Positions 7,832 to 16,978 are shown, counted from the first letter of the stretch. The stretch is 35,754 bases of DNA from Candidatus Accumulibacter appositus (GCA_000585055.1 JEMX01000063.1:1-35754); one strand, 5' to 3'. The notes: a model not told the origin generated them from the letters alone. Translations and numbers: made by a program.

Positions 7832-8458
7832 ATGAAATCCTTCCTGATTGCCAATCCAAAGGGTGGTTCCGGGAAATCGACGCTGGCGATCAATCTGGCC
7901 GGCCACCTCGCGCGTAGCGGCCATCAGGTGATGCTCGGCGACGTCGATCGTCAGCAATCGTCAAGGGAGTGGCTGCGCATGCGTCCGCGCGCGCTGCCGG
8001 AGATTCGCTGTTGGGAAATCGAGCCGGGGAAAACCGCCCGGCCGCCGAAGGGCACCACCCATGTGGTCCTCGACACGCCGGCGGCCTTGCACGGAAAAGC
8101 GCTGGATAACGTCGTCAAGCACGTCAATCGGGTGCTCGTTCCGGTGCAACCGTCGCTCTTCGACATGCTCGCCACGCGCCAGTTTCTTGAGGCCTTGCTG
8201 GCCGAGAAAGTGGTTCGCAAGAAGGAAACCTTCGTCGCCGTGGTCGGCATGCGCGTCGATGCACGCACGCGCGCGGCCGCCGAACTGGAGCGCTTCCTGG
8301 CCAAGTTCGAGCTGCCGGTGCTGACCCATCTGCGCAACACGCAGCTTTATGTGCAGACGGCGCTGCATGGCATGACCATGTTCGATGTGCCGGCATCGCG
8401 TGCGGCCAAGGATCTCGAGCAGTGGCGGCCGATCATCGACTGGGTCAATGAGGATTAG
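7832..8458 (+). CDS. ParA/MinD-family ATPase, orphan
   Basis: A 208-residue P-loop ATPase with the deviant Walker A motif KGGSGKST (10-17, with the signature lysine at 10), a Walker A' region GDVDRQQSS and a Walker B-like HVVLDTPA. This is the short ParA type that lacks the N-terminal DNA-binding domain of plasmid ParA. Such proteins position cargo (chromosome, plasmid, chemoreceptor or microcompartment) by ATP-dependent dimerisation on the nucleoid. No ParB-like partner or cargo gene lies beside it; dnaE follows after 73 bases on the same strand. The cargo is therefore unknown. Start: ATG with a GAGG-type site upstream. Conservation of the ATPase motifs suggests an active enzyme. Confidence 0.85.
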   Translation: MKSFLIANPKGGSGKSTLAINLAGHLARSGHQVMLGDVDRQQSSREWLRMRPRALPEIRCWEIEPGKTARPPKGTTHVVLDTPAALHGKALDNVVKHVNRVLVPVQPSLFDMLATRQFLEALLAEKVVRKKETFVAVVGMRVDARTRAAAELERFLAKFELPVLTHLRNTQLYVQTALHGMTMFDVPASRAAKDLEQWRPIIDWVNED

Positions 8459-8531
8459 GCCGCGCGGCACTGATTGGCATGATCGGCAGCTTGGGCACGT
8501 TCAGCGTGCTGCGTCGGCGTAAAATGGCGGG

Positions 8532-11500
8532 ATGCTCGAAACCCCGTTTGTCCATCTTCGTCTGCACAGTGAGTATTCGGTCACCGACGGCATCGTCCGG
8601 CTTGGTGATGCGCTTGTCCGCGCCGGCAGTTGCGGCATGCCGGCGCTGGCGCTCACCGATCTGGCCAATGTCTTCGGCCTGGTCAAGTTCTACTCTTCGG
8701 CACGTGGCAAGGGAATCAAGCCGTTGCTCGGCAGCGATGTCTTCATTGCCAACGACACTGACCCCGATCGCCCCTATCGACTGCTGCTGCTGGTTCGCTC
8801 CGGGCAGGGCTATCGGCAACTGTGCGAGCTGCTGTCGCGCGCCTATCTGGCGCCACGCGTGCGCGGACGCGCCGAGATCAGCCGCCGCATGCTGCACGAG
8901 GTCGGTGTCGATGGCCTGATCGCACTCTCGGGCGCTGCTGCCGGCGACGTCGGTGAAGCGCTGCTGCAGGGCAGGTTCGAGCAGGCGTCGCAGTGCGCGC
9001 GGCGTTGGGAGCAGCTCTTCCCGGGCGCTTTCTACCTCGAAGTGCAGCGCTACGGGCAGCCGCAACAGGAGTTCCTGGTGACAGCGACCGCCGATCTTGC
9101 GGCCGAGCTGGAGCTGCCGCTGGTGGCCACGCATCCGATCCAGTTTCTCGAACGCGATGACTTCAAGGCGCATGAAGCGCGCGTCTGTATCGCCGAGGGC
9201 TACATGCTGGGTGATGCCCGGCGCCCGAAGCTGTACACCGAAGAGCAGTATTTCAAGTCCACCGAGGAAATGGTCGCGCTCTTCGCCGACCTTCCCGAAG
9301 CGCTCGAGAACGCGGTCGAAATCGCCAAGCGCTGCAATCTGCAGATCACGCTCGGCAAGAGCTATCTGCCCGATTTCCCGACTCCGGACGGCGTCACGCT
9401 GGCCGATTTCCTTCGTCAGGAGGCCGTGGCCGGCCTCGAAGTGCGCTTGCAGCAACTGTTCCCGGACCCCGGCGAACGTGCGGCACAGCGAGCCCCTTAC
9501 GATGCCCGCCTGCAGCTCGAGACGGACACCGTCGTGCAGATGGGATTCCCCGGCTACTTCCTGATCGTTGCCGATTTCATCAACTGGGCCAAGCACAATG
9601 GCTGTCCGGTCGGGCCGGGGCGCGGTTCGGGCGCCGGTTCGGTCGTCGCCTACGCGCTGGGAATCACCGACCTCGATCCGTTGCGCTACGCGCTGCTCTT
9701 CGAGCGCTTCCTCAACCCCGAGCGGGTGTCGATGCCCGACTTCGACATTGACTTCTGCCAGGACAATCGCTGGCGGGTGATCGAATACGTGCGCGAGAAA
9801 TACGGCGCCGCGGCGGTCTCGCAGATCGTCACTTTCGGCACCATGTCCTCGAAAGCGGTGATCCGCGATGTCGGGCGCGTGCTCGATCTGCCCTACACTT
9901 TTTGCGACCAGCTTTCCAAGCTGATCCCGGTGGAAACCAACAAGCCGCTGTCGCTGGCCAAGTCGCTGCTCGCCGAACCGCAGTTGCAGGCGCGCATCGA
10001 CGAGGAGGAGGAGGTCAAGGATCTCTTCGACCTCGCTGCCCGTCTCGAAGATCTGACGCGCAATGTCGGCATGCACGCCGGTGGCGTGCTCATCGCCCCC
10101 GGCAAGCTGACCGACTTCTGTCCGATCTATTCGGCCGACGGCGGCGGTTCGGTGGTTTCCCAGTACGACAAGGATGACGTCGAGAAAATCGGCCTGGTGA
10201 AGTTCGACTTCCTCGGCCTGCGCAACCTGACGATCATCGAGCTGGCGCTGAAGTACGTCGAGCAGCTGTGCGGCGAGCGGCCGGACCTGGCAGCGCTGGC
10301 TTTCGATGATCCCAAGACCTACCAGATTCTCAAGGATGGCAATACCACCGCCATTTTCCAGGTGGAATCGGAAGGCATGAAGAAGCTGGTGCGCAAGCTG
10401 GCGCCTGACCGCTTCGAGGACATCATCGCCGTGCTCGCGCTGTACCGGCCGGGGCCGCTGGGCTCCGGAATGGTCGACGACTTCATCCTGCGCAAGAAGG
10501 GTCAGCAGAAGATCGACTACTTCATCGACGACCTGAAGGCCTGCCTCGAACCGACCTATGGGGTCATCGTCTATCAGGAACAGGTGATGCAGATCGCGCA
10601 GATCATCGGCGGCTATACGCTGGGTTCCGCCGACCTGCTGCGCCGCGCGATGGGCAAGAAGAAGGCCGAGGAGATGGCCAAGCATCGCGACATGATGCGT
10701 GACGGGGCGAAGCTCAAGGGCTACGACGAAAAGCTGGTGATGCAGCTCTTCGACCTGATGGAGAAATTCGCCGAGTACGGCTTCAACAAGTCGCACACCG
10801 CTGCCTACGCGGTGGTTACCTATCACACCGCGTGGCTGAAGGCGCACCACTGCGCGGCCTTCATGGCGGCGACGCTGTCGTCGGACATGGACAACACCGA
10901 CGCGGTGAAGATTGCCCATGACGACGCGCTCTACAACGGCCTGCAGATTCTTGGCCCGGACATCAATGCCTCGCAGTATCGTTTCACACCGGTCGATCGG
11001 CAGCGCATTCGCTACGGACTCGGCGCGATCAAGGGAACCGGCGAACAGGCGGTGAATACGATTCTCGACGCGCGTACAGCAGCGGGCCCGTTCAAGGACC
11101 TCTTCGATTTCTGTCGGCGCTCGGACAAGCGCATGGTCAACCGGCGAACCATCGAGGCGCTGATTCGTGCCGGTGCTTTCGACTCGCTCGACGAGCACCG
11201 TGCGCGTCTGCTGGCCTCGGTCGGCATCGCCATCGAAGCCGCCGAGCAGGCCGAGCGCAACGCCATGCAGGTCAGCCTGTTCGATCTCCTCGAAGCCGAA
11301 GGAGATGAGGACGGTAGAGTGCACGGGCCGCGCTATGTCGAAGTGCCGCGCTGGAGCGAAAGGCAGCGGCTCAACGAGGAGAAGATCGCCCTCGGCTTCT
11401 ATTTCTCCGGTCATCCTTTCCACGAGCTGCAGGCCGAGGTGTCGCGTTTTGCGCGCAAGCCGCTGGCTGCGCTGGAGGCGCGCAAGGAGCCGCAGTTTCT

Positions 11501-12008
11501 CGCCGGCCTGGTGGTCGGCGTGCGCAGCAAATTCACGGCGCGCGGCAAGATGGCCTTCATCCAGCTCGACGACGGCAGCACCTCGCTCGAAGTGTCGGTG
11601 TTCAGCGAGTTGCTCGATGCCGAACGCGCCAAGATCAGGGAGGACGAGGTCCTGATCGTCGAAGGCAAGGTGCAGCGTGACGATTTTGCCGGCGAAGGTC
11701 GCCTGAAAGTCGTCGCCGAACGCCTGTTGACGCTGGCTGAAGCGCGCGGCCGTTTTGCCCGCCATTTGCGCCTGTCGCTCAACGGCCAGGCCAGTGGCGG
11801 CAACGCGAGTGCCGCGGCGCAACGCCTGCGCAGCCTGTTGGCGCCGTATACGCCGGGCAATTGTCCGGTGAGGTTGGCCTACCACAACGGCGAGGCGACT
11901 TGCGAGCTGGAATTTGGTGACGCCAATCGGGTGCGCCTCGAGGACGATCTGCTGGCCTCGCTGCGCGACTGGCTGAGCAGCGAAAACGTCAGCGTCGACT
12001 ACCCTTGA
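8532..12008 (+). CDS. dnaE: DNA polymerase III alpha subunit
   Basis: A 1158-residue C-family replicative polymerase, essentially the length of E. coli DnaE (1160). An N-terminal PHP domain begins at residue 6 (HLRLHSEYSVTDG). The polymerase palm has the glycine-rich PVGPGRGSGAGSVVAYALGI and the catalytic acidic run PDFDIDFC, with Asp405 and Asp407 corresponding to the E. coli catalytic pair. Fingers and helix-hairpin-helix regions follow, including YGFNKSHTAAYA and YRPGPLGSGMVDDF. An OB-fold lies near residues 990-1070 (FLAGLVVGV through the LIVEGKV strand). It is the catalytic core of the replisome, working with epsilon and the beta clamp. The ATG start lies 73 bases after the ParA-like gene. 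Confidence 0.97.
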   Translation: MLETPFVHLRLHSEYSVTDGIVRLGDALVRAGSCGMPALALTDLANVFGLVKFYSSARGKGIKPLLGSDVFIANDTDPDRPYRLLLLVRSGQGYRQLCELLSRAYLAPRVRGRAEISRRMLHEVGVDGLIALSGAAAGDVGEALLQGRFEQASQCARRWEQLFPGAFYLEVQRYGQPQQEFLVTATADLAAELELPLVATHPIQFLERDDFKAHEARVCIAEGYMLGDARRPKLYTEEQYFKSTEEMVALFADLPEALENAVEIAKRCNLQITLGKSYLPDFPTPDGVTLADFLRQEAVAGLEVRLQQLFPDPGERAAQRAPYDARLQLETDTVVQMGFPGYFLIVADFINWAKHNGCPVGPGRGSGAGSVVAYALGITDLDPLRYALLFERFLNPERVSMPDFDIDFCQDNRWRVIEYVREKYGAAAVSQIVTFGTMSSKAVIRDVGRVLDLPYTFCDQLSKLIPVETNKPLSLAKSLLAEPQLQARIDEEEEVKDLFDLAARLEDLTRNVGMHAGGVLIAPGKLTDFCPIYSADGGGSVVSQYDKDDVEKIGLVKFDFLGLRNLTIIELALKYVEQLCGERPDLAALAFDDPKTYQILKDGNTTAIFQVESEGMKKLVRKLAPDRFEDIIAVLALYRPGPLGSGMVDDFILRKKGQQKIDYFIDDLKACLEPTYGVIVYQEQVMQIAQIIGGYTLGSADLLRRAMGKKKAEEMAKHRDMMRDGAKLKGYDEKLVMQLFDLMEKFAEYGFNKSHTAAYAVVTYHTAWLKAHHCAAFMAATLSSDMDNTDAVKIAHDDALYNGLQILGPDINASQYRFTPVDRQRIRYGLGAIKGTGEQAVNTILDARTAAGPFKDLFDFCRRSDKRMVNRRTIEALIRAGAFDSLDEHRARLLASVGIAIEAAEQAERNAMQVSLFDLLEAEGDEDGRVHGPRYVEVPRWSERQRLNEEKIALGFYFSGHPFHELQAEVSRFARKPLAALEARKEPQFLAGLVVGVRSKFTARGKMAFIQLDDGSTSLEVSVFSELLDAERAKIREDEVLIVEGKVQRDDFAGEGRLKVVAERLLTLAEARGRFARHLRLSLNGQASGGNASAAAQRLRSLLAPYTPGNCPVRLAYHNGEATCELEFGDANRVRLEDDLLASLRDWLSSENVSVDYP

Positions 12009-12046
12009 GCGACGTCATGGCGCATCTTTTCAAAAGGAGTTTGTCG

Positions 12047-12337
12047 ATGATCGGGAAACATCTGCGGCGCGTTCCTGGCTCACTACGTTCACTATTCGCG
12101 CCGCTATTCGTCGCGGCGCTCTTGCTCGGCTGTAGCGACAAACTCAACCTCGACAACTACAATCAGCTCAAGGTCGGCCAGTCCTATGACGAGGTCAAGC
12201 GGATTCTCGGCGATCCGACGCGCTGCGATGAAATGATGGCTGTGCGTAGCTGCGTCTGGGGAGGTGAGCAGCGCGGCATCAAGGTCGCCTTCATGGGCGG
12301 CCAGGTCGCTCTGCTTTCAGCCAACAACCTGAAGTGA
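12047..12337 (+). CDS. Small lipoprotein with BamE/SmpA-like fold
   Basis: A 96-residue lipoprotein. The signal segment ends in LLLGC, a good lipobox. The mature part has the BamE/SmpA-type pattern: LNLDNYNQLKVGQSYDEVKRILGDP, a loop with two cysteines (RCDEM...RSCVWGG), and a short beta stretch IKVAFMGGQVALLSANNL. It belongs to the wider BLIP/BamE-like fold group rather than being BamE itself. A TTG at 12005 would overlap the dnaE stop, but the ATG at 12047 has AGGAG seven bases upstream and places the signal peptide correctly. It is separated from dnaE by about 40 bases and nearly touches the next gene, so it may share its mRNA. Function beyond an envelope role is unknown. Confidence 0.8.
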   Translation: MIGKHLRRVPGSLRSLFAPLFVAALLLGCSDKLNLDNYNQLKVGQSYDEVKRILGDPTRCDEMMAVRSCVWGGEQRGIKVAFMGGQVALLSANNLK

Positions 12338-12345
12338 ATTGGGCC

Positions 12346-12822
12346 ATGAAAACAGTCGTGATGATTGACCAGGCCTTGCTCGATAGCGTCAGTCTCCAGG
12401 CCAGGCACAGCCCGCGCCAGCGCAAGAACTGCAACTTTCACGCCGACGATGCGGCGCCCGCGCATCGTTTGCTCAATGCCATTGAGCCCGGCTCCTACCT
12501 GATGCCACATCGTCATCTCGACGCCAACAAGGACGAAACGATGATCGTCCTGCGCGGCCGGCTGGGCGTCGTCGTCTTCGACGAATCTGGCCAGGTGCAA
12601 CAGAGTGCGGTGCTGACGCCAGGTGGTCCTGTGAGCGGCGTCGATATTCCGCACGGCGTCTATCACACGGTTCTGGCGCTCGATCCCGGTACGGTGATGC
12701 TCGAAGCCAAGGGAGGACCCTATCTGCCGCTCGACGAGGCAGAGCGAGCGCCGTGGGCTCCGGCGGAGGGCGCGCCGGAAGCAGCTGCCTACGCACGGTC
12801 GTTGAGTGAGCGTTTCCGGTAG
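12346..12822 (+). CDS. wbuC: WbuC-family cupin metalloprotein
   Basis: A 158-residue single-domain cupin. WbuC proteins are small cupins best known from O-antigen loci; their reaction is not established. The signature is visible: MIDQALLDSVSLQA at the N-terminus, RKNCNFH, the first cupin motif PHRHLDANKDETMIVLRGRLGVVVFD with metal-ligand histidines and Glu, and the second motif IPHGVYHTVLAL with two more histidines. A KGGPY-like segment follows and marks WbuC. The start is uncertain: GTG at 12334 overlaps the preceding stop, while ATG at 12346 begins closer to the family's usual N-terminus and was chosen. It sits after the BamE-like lipoprotein and before ydbH, about 18 kb from the polysaccharide genes at the right edge. 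Confidence 0.8.
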   Translation: MKTVVMIDQALLDSVSLQARHSPRQRKNCNFHADDAAPAHRLLNAIEPGSYLMPHRHLDANKDETMIVLRGRLGVVVFDESGQVQQSAVLTPGGPVSGVDIPHGVYHTVLALDPGTVMLEAKGGPYLPLDEAERAPWAPAEGAPEAAAYARSLSERFR

Positions 12823-12900
12823 CAGACAGGCCTGGCACCGCTCAGACCAGGGTCGACTGGCTCTGGCAGCTGTTTGCTCCTCGCCGGAATGAGGGTCGGC

Positions 12901-15567
12901 ATGTTGAAACGGACCCCGTTGCGCTGGCTGCTGGCGGTGCTGCTGGTCTTGCTCCTGCTCTGGCTGATGCTGCCGCGGCTGCTGGGCATGGCTGCGGAGC
13001 GCTGGCTGAGCGTTCCCGGACTGGAAGCGCTGCAGGTCGATATCGATCGTCTTGGCGTCGACGATGCCCGCCTGCGCGAAGTGCGCGCCGTCTATCAGAG
13101 CGCTGGCGGTGATCGTTTGCGGATTGTCTTGCGCGGCATCGAAGTGGCCTACACGCCAACACGTGCGCATGTCGAGCATCTCAATATTGCCACTGCCGAG
13201 CTGGAGATCTTGCCCGGGCAGGCGACACGAGAGGCGTCGCCCTGGCCACGCATCGAGTGGCCGCTCCTGCCGTTGAGCGAACTGCAAATCGATGACCTGC
13301 GGCTTGCCGTGCTCCGCTCACAGCGTTCGCGACTCGAGGTACATGGCAGTTTCCTCTGGCGGCAAAGCGAGGGGCAGTTGCAGGCGGAATTCCGGCCCGG
13401 TGGCGACCTATTGCGGGTGACCGCGCGTGCCCCTTCGTTACAAGCGCCCAGAGCCTCCACTGAGCAGGCCGAATTCCGTGTCGAGTGGTTGGCTGCCGAC
13501 GGGCCGGGGGCAGACCTGCGCTTGCGCGTTGGCCGCCAGCCCGAGCAGCAGCCAGCGAAGCTTGTCGCCCAGGCGCCACTTCCCTTGCTGGTCGAGCTGG
13601 CGCGTCGTGCCGGCGTCGCGATGCCCAGCGACACGGCGCGGGGCACGCTGAGCTTGCAGGCAGAAGTGCTCTTCGGCGAGGCGTCGGGGAGCATCCGTTC
13701 GCTCAGCGGCGAAGCGGAGTTAACAGGCGCCGAGATGCAGTTTGCCGACTCGGCGAGGCCGCTGGCCCTGGCCCTGGCTGGAAAAACGCACTTCGCCTGG
13801 CAAGCGTCGGCGGCCCAGCTCGGCTTGCAGCAGGGTCTGCAGTGGCAGGCGACGCTTGGCGGGAAGCTGCCGCTGCAGGCGAGCGGTCGGCTCGAGAAGG
13901 CATTTGTGCTACGCCTGAACGATGATGATGGCCTGGCGGCCAGCGACGGCGAATTTCCGTTTGTCCTGCAATCGCCGCAATTGGGACGTTGGCAGGGGGG
14001 CCTGCAACGCCTGCGGCTAAGCGGCGGCGCGAGTCTGGCCGACTGGCGCGTCGCCGATGCGCAATTGCGCATCAAGGGCTTGCTGAAGGAATGGCGAGGA
14101 GAGGCGATCCGGGCGCACGACCTGCGGGCGGCGGGCGATCTCGCGCTGCACTGGTCGCGGTCGAGCGGGGTGAGCGGCGAGCTGGCCTTGCAGCTCAATC
14201 TGGGGCGCTTGTCCTGGTCGGGCGATGCGCCGCTGAGCGTGCAGCCCTCGACATGGCAAGTGAGTGCCAAGGCGGCGGCAAAGGCCGACGGCGATTTCTG
14301 GGACAGTCTGCTGCTCAGTGGCGAAGCCGACAGTGCGCAACTGGAAGTTAAGCCGGCTTCTGGACAGGCGCTGACGCTCGGCCGCAGCCGCCTGCAGCTA
14401 TTGCAGTTTCGCCCGCTCAGGCGAGAGAGTGGCGTGAGTGCTGAGAAAAGGGGGCATGGCGAAGGCGATCAGGGTCTTGAAGCTGCGGAGGGTGAACTGC
14501 GGCTTGCCGTTGACAGGGTGCGTTTTGCCAACTGGCCGGCGCCGGATCTGCGCGCGCATCTGCGCCTCAAGGGCGGCGCCTTGCGCGGCGATGGCAGGCT
14601 GCTCCTGCAAGGGACGGACGTCCTGCGCTTCGCCGGTTCGCACCGGCTCGCGCGGGGCTGCGGCGAAGCGACGCTGAACGCGCAGCAGGGACTGCCGAAG
14701 CTGGGGAAATTGCTGCAGCCGCGTCCCACTGCCTTGCAGGCACTTGATCTTCGGGCCGGCGCGCTGGATGCGGCATTCACTGTCAACTGGTGCGGGCCGT
14801 CGCGGGCGCGGCCGCAGCCACGCCTCAATGCCAAGGGAAGCTTGCAGCTGCGCGCCGCCGACCTGGGCTGGGAACAGGCGCGTGCGCGCGCCGTGCAGGC
14901 CCGCCTGCAGCTCGATGGCCTACATCCCTTGCGCGGCCGTATCGCGTTTGCCGCACGGGACGGGGAACTGGCTACCGGTACGCCGATCGCCGACCTGAAT
15001 GTCGATCTGGAGTTGGCAGCGAAGGCTCTGAGCGTGCATGCGCTGGCTGTCAAGCTGCTCGGCGGCAGTGTCCATAGCGAGCCGTTCAGCCTGTCCTGGC
15101 CGCCATCGGGAGATACTCTGCCCTTGCACATTCGCCGCCTCGATCTGGCCCAGTTGCTCGCCCTGTTCCAGGTTCCCGGCCTGTCGGGAAGCGGTCGGCT
15201 GGATGGCTTGCTGCCGGTCCGCTATGCCGATGGCGGCATCGAGATCGACGATGGCCGACTGAGCAGCCCTGGCGTCGGCAGCGTCAAGTACGCACCGACC
15301 TTGTCGATGCCGGCAAACCCCGGCTTGCAGGTCTTGCGCAACTTCCACTTCGCGAAGCTTGCCCTGCACCTGTGGTATGCCGCCGATGGTGCCTACCGTA
15401 CGCAGGTGAACCTCGATGGCAACAACCCCGATTTCTACGACGGCTATCCGGTGCGCCTGGGGCTCGACATCAACGGGAAATTGCCGGGTCTGTTCCGCTC
15501 GGCGCTTCTTTCCGGCGATTTCAGTCGTCACGTCCTGGAACAGCTGCAATCGGGCAAGCTCGAATAG
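12901..15567 (+). CDS. ydbH: YdbH-family AsmA-like envelope bridge protein
   Basis: An 888-residue protein anchored by one N-terminal membrane helix (about 9-27), with a long periplasmic beta-rich body. YdbH, TamB and YhdP are AsmA-superfamily proteins that carry phospholipid from inner to outer membrane in E. coli. The C-terminal block is typical of YdbH: the PGLSGSGRLDGLLPVRY repeat, then SSPGVGSVKYAP, LRNFHFAKLALHLWY and NPDFYDGYPVRLGLDINGKLP. The assignment is strengthened by the next two genes, ynbE and ydbL, in the same order as in enterobacteria. ATG 12901 was chosen for its GAGGG site about five bases upstream and because it puts KRTPLRW directly before the membrane helix; upstream TTG (12874) and ATG (12889) starts are possible. 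The middle is divergent, as usual in the family. Confidence 0.9.
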   Translation: MLKRTPLRWLLAVLLVLLLLWLMLPRLLGMAAERWLSVPGLEALQVDIDRLGVDDARLREVRAVYQSAGGDRLRIVLRGIEVAYTPTRAHVEHLNIATAELEILPGQATREASPWPRIEWPLLPLSELQIDDLRLAVLRSQRSRLEVHGSFLWRQSEGQLQAEFRPGGDLLRVTARAPSLQAPRASTEQAEFRVEWLAADGPGADLRLRVGRQPEQQPAKLVAQAPLPLLVELARRAGVAMPSDTARGTLSLQAEVLFGEASGSIRSLSGEAELTGAEMQFADSARPLALALAGKTHFAWQASAAQLGLQQGLQWQATLGGKLPLQASGRLEKAFVLRLNDDDGLAASDGEFPFVLQSPQLGRWQGGLQRLRLSGGASLADWRVADAQLRIKGLLKEWRGEAIRAHDLRAAGDLALHWSRSSGVSGELALQLNLGRLSWSGDAPLSVQPSTWQVSAKAAAKADGDFWDSLLLSGEADSAQLEVKPASGQALTLGRSRLQLLQFRPLRRESGVSAEKRGHGEGDQGLEAAEGELRLAVDRVRFANWPAPDLRAHLRLKGGALRGDGRLLLQGTDVLRFAGSHRLARGCGEATLNAQQGLPKLGKLLQPRPTALQALDLRAGALDAAFTVNWCGPSRARPQPRLNAKGSLQLRAADLGWEQARARAVQARLQLDGLHPLRGRIAFAARDGELATGTPIADLNVDLELAAKALSVHALAVKLLGGSVHSEPFSLSWPPSGDTLPLHIRRLDLAQLLALFQVPGLSGSGRLDGLLPVRYADGGIEIDDGRLSSPGVGSVKYAPTLSMPANPGLQVLRNFHFAKLALHLWYAADGAYRTQVNLDGNNPDFYDGYPVRLGLDINGKLPGLFRSALLSGDFSRHVLEQLQSGKLE

Positions 15568-15607
15568 TTTTGTTAAGCTAGGCAGTATTCAATTTGCGGA
15601 GCACCCC

Positions 15608-15802
15608 ATGTTCAGGCCCCCTCCCTTGCTGTCCCTTGCGGCGCTGGTCGTGCTGCTCGGCGCATGTTCGCCGACCGTGCGTGTCGAGGCGCCGGAGAAA
15701 CCCATCGAAATCAACATGACCGTGAACATCAAGCACGAGATTCTGGTCAAGGTCGAGAAGGATGTTCAACAATTGTTTGACGAGAACAAAGGCCTGTTCT
15801 GA
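15608..15802 (+). CDS. ynbE: YnbE-family outer membrane lipoprotein
   Basis: A 64-residue lipoprotein. The signal segment (about 7-19) ends in LLGAC, then SPTVRVEAPEKPIEINMTVNI and KHEILVKVEKDVQQLF, the conserved core of YnbE. In E. coli YnbE is the outer-membrane partner that joins the C-terminus of YdbH to complete the lipid bridge. GGAG stands six bases before the ATG. The gene lies 40 bases after ydbH and 29 bases before ydbL, consistent with one operon. Confidence 0.9.
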   Translation: MFRPPPLLSLAALVVLLGACSPTVRVEAPEKPIEINMTVNIKHEILVKVEKDVQQLFDENKGLF

Positions 15803-15831
15803 ACCGGGCCGATGTTGACCAAGGAAACGCC

Positions 15832-16161
15832 ATGAAAACATTGATCAAAGCCTGTTTGCTCAGTCTGTTGCTGATGATGCCCGTTGCCTTTGCCGCCGAT
15901 CTCTCCGCGGCAAAGCAACAGGGCTGGATCGGCGAGCAGAACAACGGCTATCTCGGTCTGGTCAGGGGCGACGCCCCGGCCGACGTCAAAGCGCTGCTGG
16001 CCAAGGTCAACGCGCAGCGAAAAGCCGAGTTCACGCAAATTGCCAGGAAGAACGGCATCGCCGAGGCGGAAGCGGCCAGGATCTTCGCTCGCGAAGCAGA
16101 GACGCGGACTGTGCCGGGTAACTACATCCAGAGTTCGGCCGGCGCCTGGGTGAAGAAGTAG
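15832..16161 (+). CDS. ydbL: YdbL-family (DUF1318) periplasmic protein
   Basis: A 109-residue secreted protein with a clean signal peptide (about 1-22, ending in AFAAD). The mature part has the YdbL signature: LSAAKQQGWIGEQNNGYLG, VKALLAKVNAQRKAEFTQIA, and the C-terminal PGNYIQSSAGAWVKK. In E. coli YdbL acts as a periplasmic chaperone-like regulator of the YdbH-YnbE bridge. AAGGAA precedes the ATG by five bases. Third gene of the ydbH-ynbE-ydbL operon; convergent with the channel gene that ends 71 bases downstream. Confidence 0.9.
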   Translation: MKTLIKACLLSLLLMMPVAFAADLSAAKQQGWIGEQNNGYLGLVRGDAPADVKALLAKVNAQRKAEFTQIARKNGIAEAEAARIFAREAETRTVPGNYIQSSAGAWVKK

Positions 16162-16232
16162 GTCGCTGGTCAAGACAGCCGTCGTTAACGCGAGGGGCGC
16201 GGCCAGCTGGCAAGCCTGCGGACTTTCCGGGA

Positions 16233-16868
16233 TCATCCCTCCTTGGGCTTGCTGGCCAGCCGATCCGGTACGCTCAGGTTCCAGTGGATGGCCGCCGCGC
16301 GCAGCACGAAGATGAGCACGATTGCCGTCGCCGCGCCGAGCGATCGATACGCGGGGGCAAAAGCCAGTAGCAGCACGTACAGTGCGCAGCCGAAAGTTAT
16401 CGGGATTGCGTAGATCTCGCGCCGCATCAGGAGGGTTTGTCGGCCGGCCAGTACGTCGCGAATCAGGCCGCCGCCAATGGCGGTTATGATGCCCAGAATG
16501 ATCGGCGCCAGCGGCCGGCCGAAGTCCAGCGCCCACACCTTGTCGGTCGCCGCGATGGCAAACAGCGAAGCGCCCAGGCCGTCGATGTAGAGCATCAGGC
16601 TGTAGATTTCCCGGCGTGTGAAGAGCGAGTTGGCGGCGAACGCAGCCAGGCTGGCAGCGAGTGCGACCCAGATGTAAGCCAGATCGGCGGCCCAGAAGAC
16701 CGGCACGTCGAGGATGATGTCCCTGATCGTGCCGCCGCCGATGGCGGTGATGATTCCCAGGACGGTGGCCCCGAAGAAATCGATGCCGCGCGGCGCGACG
16801 GCAAGCACCGCCGTGACCGCGAAAGCGGCCGTGCCCGCCATCCCTACCCAGTAAGTGAGCGCATTCAA
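16233..16868 (-). CDS. Trimeric intracellular cation (TRIC) channel family protein (UPF0126, YadS-like)
   Basis: A 211-residue membrane protein with about seven hydrophobic helices in two repeats. Each repeat carries the family signature GGGxxRD: AIGGGTIRDIILD near residue 43 and AIGGGLIRDVLAG near residue 130. These glycine-rich kinks form the pore in prokaryotic TRIC channels, which conduct monovalent cations; some relatives were annotated as glycine transporters. Length and both motifs fit a complete protein. The ATG is followed by NALTYWVGMAGTAAFAV, a typical first helix. It is convergent with ydbL. A palindromic operator-like site lies about 95 bases upstream of its start. Confidence 0.88.
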   Translation of the reverse strand: MNALTYWVGMAGTAAFAVTAVLAVAPRGIDFFGATVLGIITAIGGGTIRDIILDVPVFWAADLAYIWVALAASLAAFAANSLFTRREIYSLMLYIDGLGASLFAIAATDKVWALDFGRPLAPIILGIITAIGGGLIRDVLAGRQTLLMRREIYAIPITFGCALYVLLLAFAPAYRSLGAATAIVLIFVLRAAAIHWNLSVPDRLASKPKEG

Positions 16869-16962
16869 TACGAGCCTTGTGGAAAACTGACCCTGCAGGG
16901 CTGATTTTCTTACCGCTGGGGGCGAAAGCGAAGTACGCAGGCGGCCAAAATCGGCTGCATGG

Positions 16963-16978
16963 GTTGGTCAAGACCAAC
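16963..16978. promoter_or_regulatory. Palindromic operator-like site upstream of the TRIC-family gene
   Basis: GTTGGTCAAGACCAAC is a perfect inverted repeat of two 7-base arms around AA. The TTGGT...ACCAA half-sites resemble operators of FadR/PdhR-type GntR regulators, but the spacing here is four bases rather than the usual two or three. On the minus strand a TATGAT hexamer lies just upstream, so a bound regulator could block the promoter. No regulator gene is adjacent. Confidence 0.4.

Noticed and set aside
8445..11885. Open frame of 1146 codons on the minus strand across dnaE
   Set aside because: It is the antisense shadow of a clear DnaE in GC-rich DNA; the translation lacks any recognisable domain and is rich in Arg, His and Gln.
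16202..16211. GCCAGCTGGC palindrome between ydbL and the TRIC-family gene as a terminator
   Set aside because: It is short, has no loop and no T-run; a chance palindrome in GC-rich DNA.
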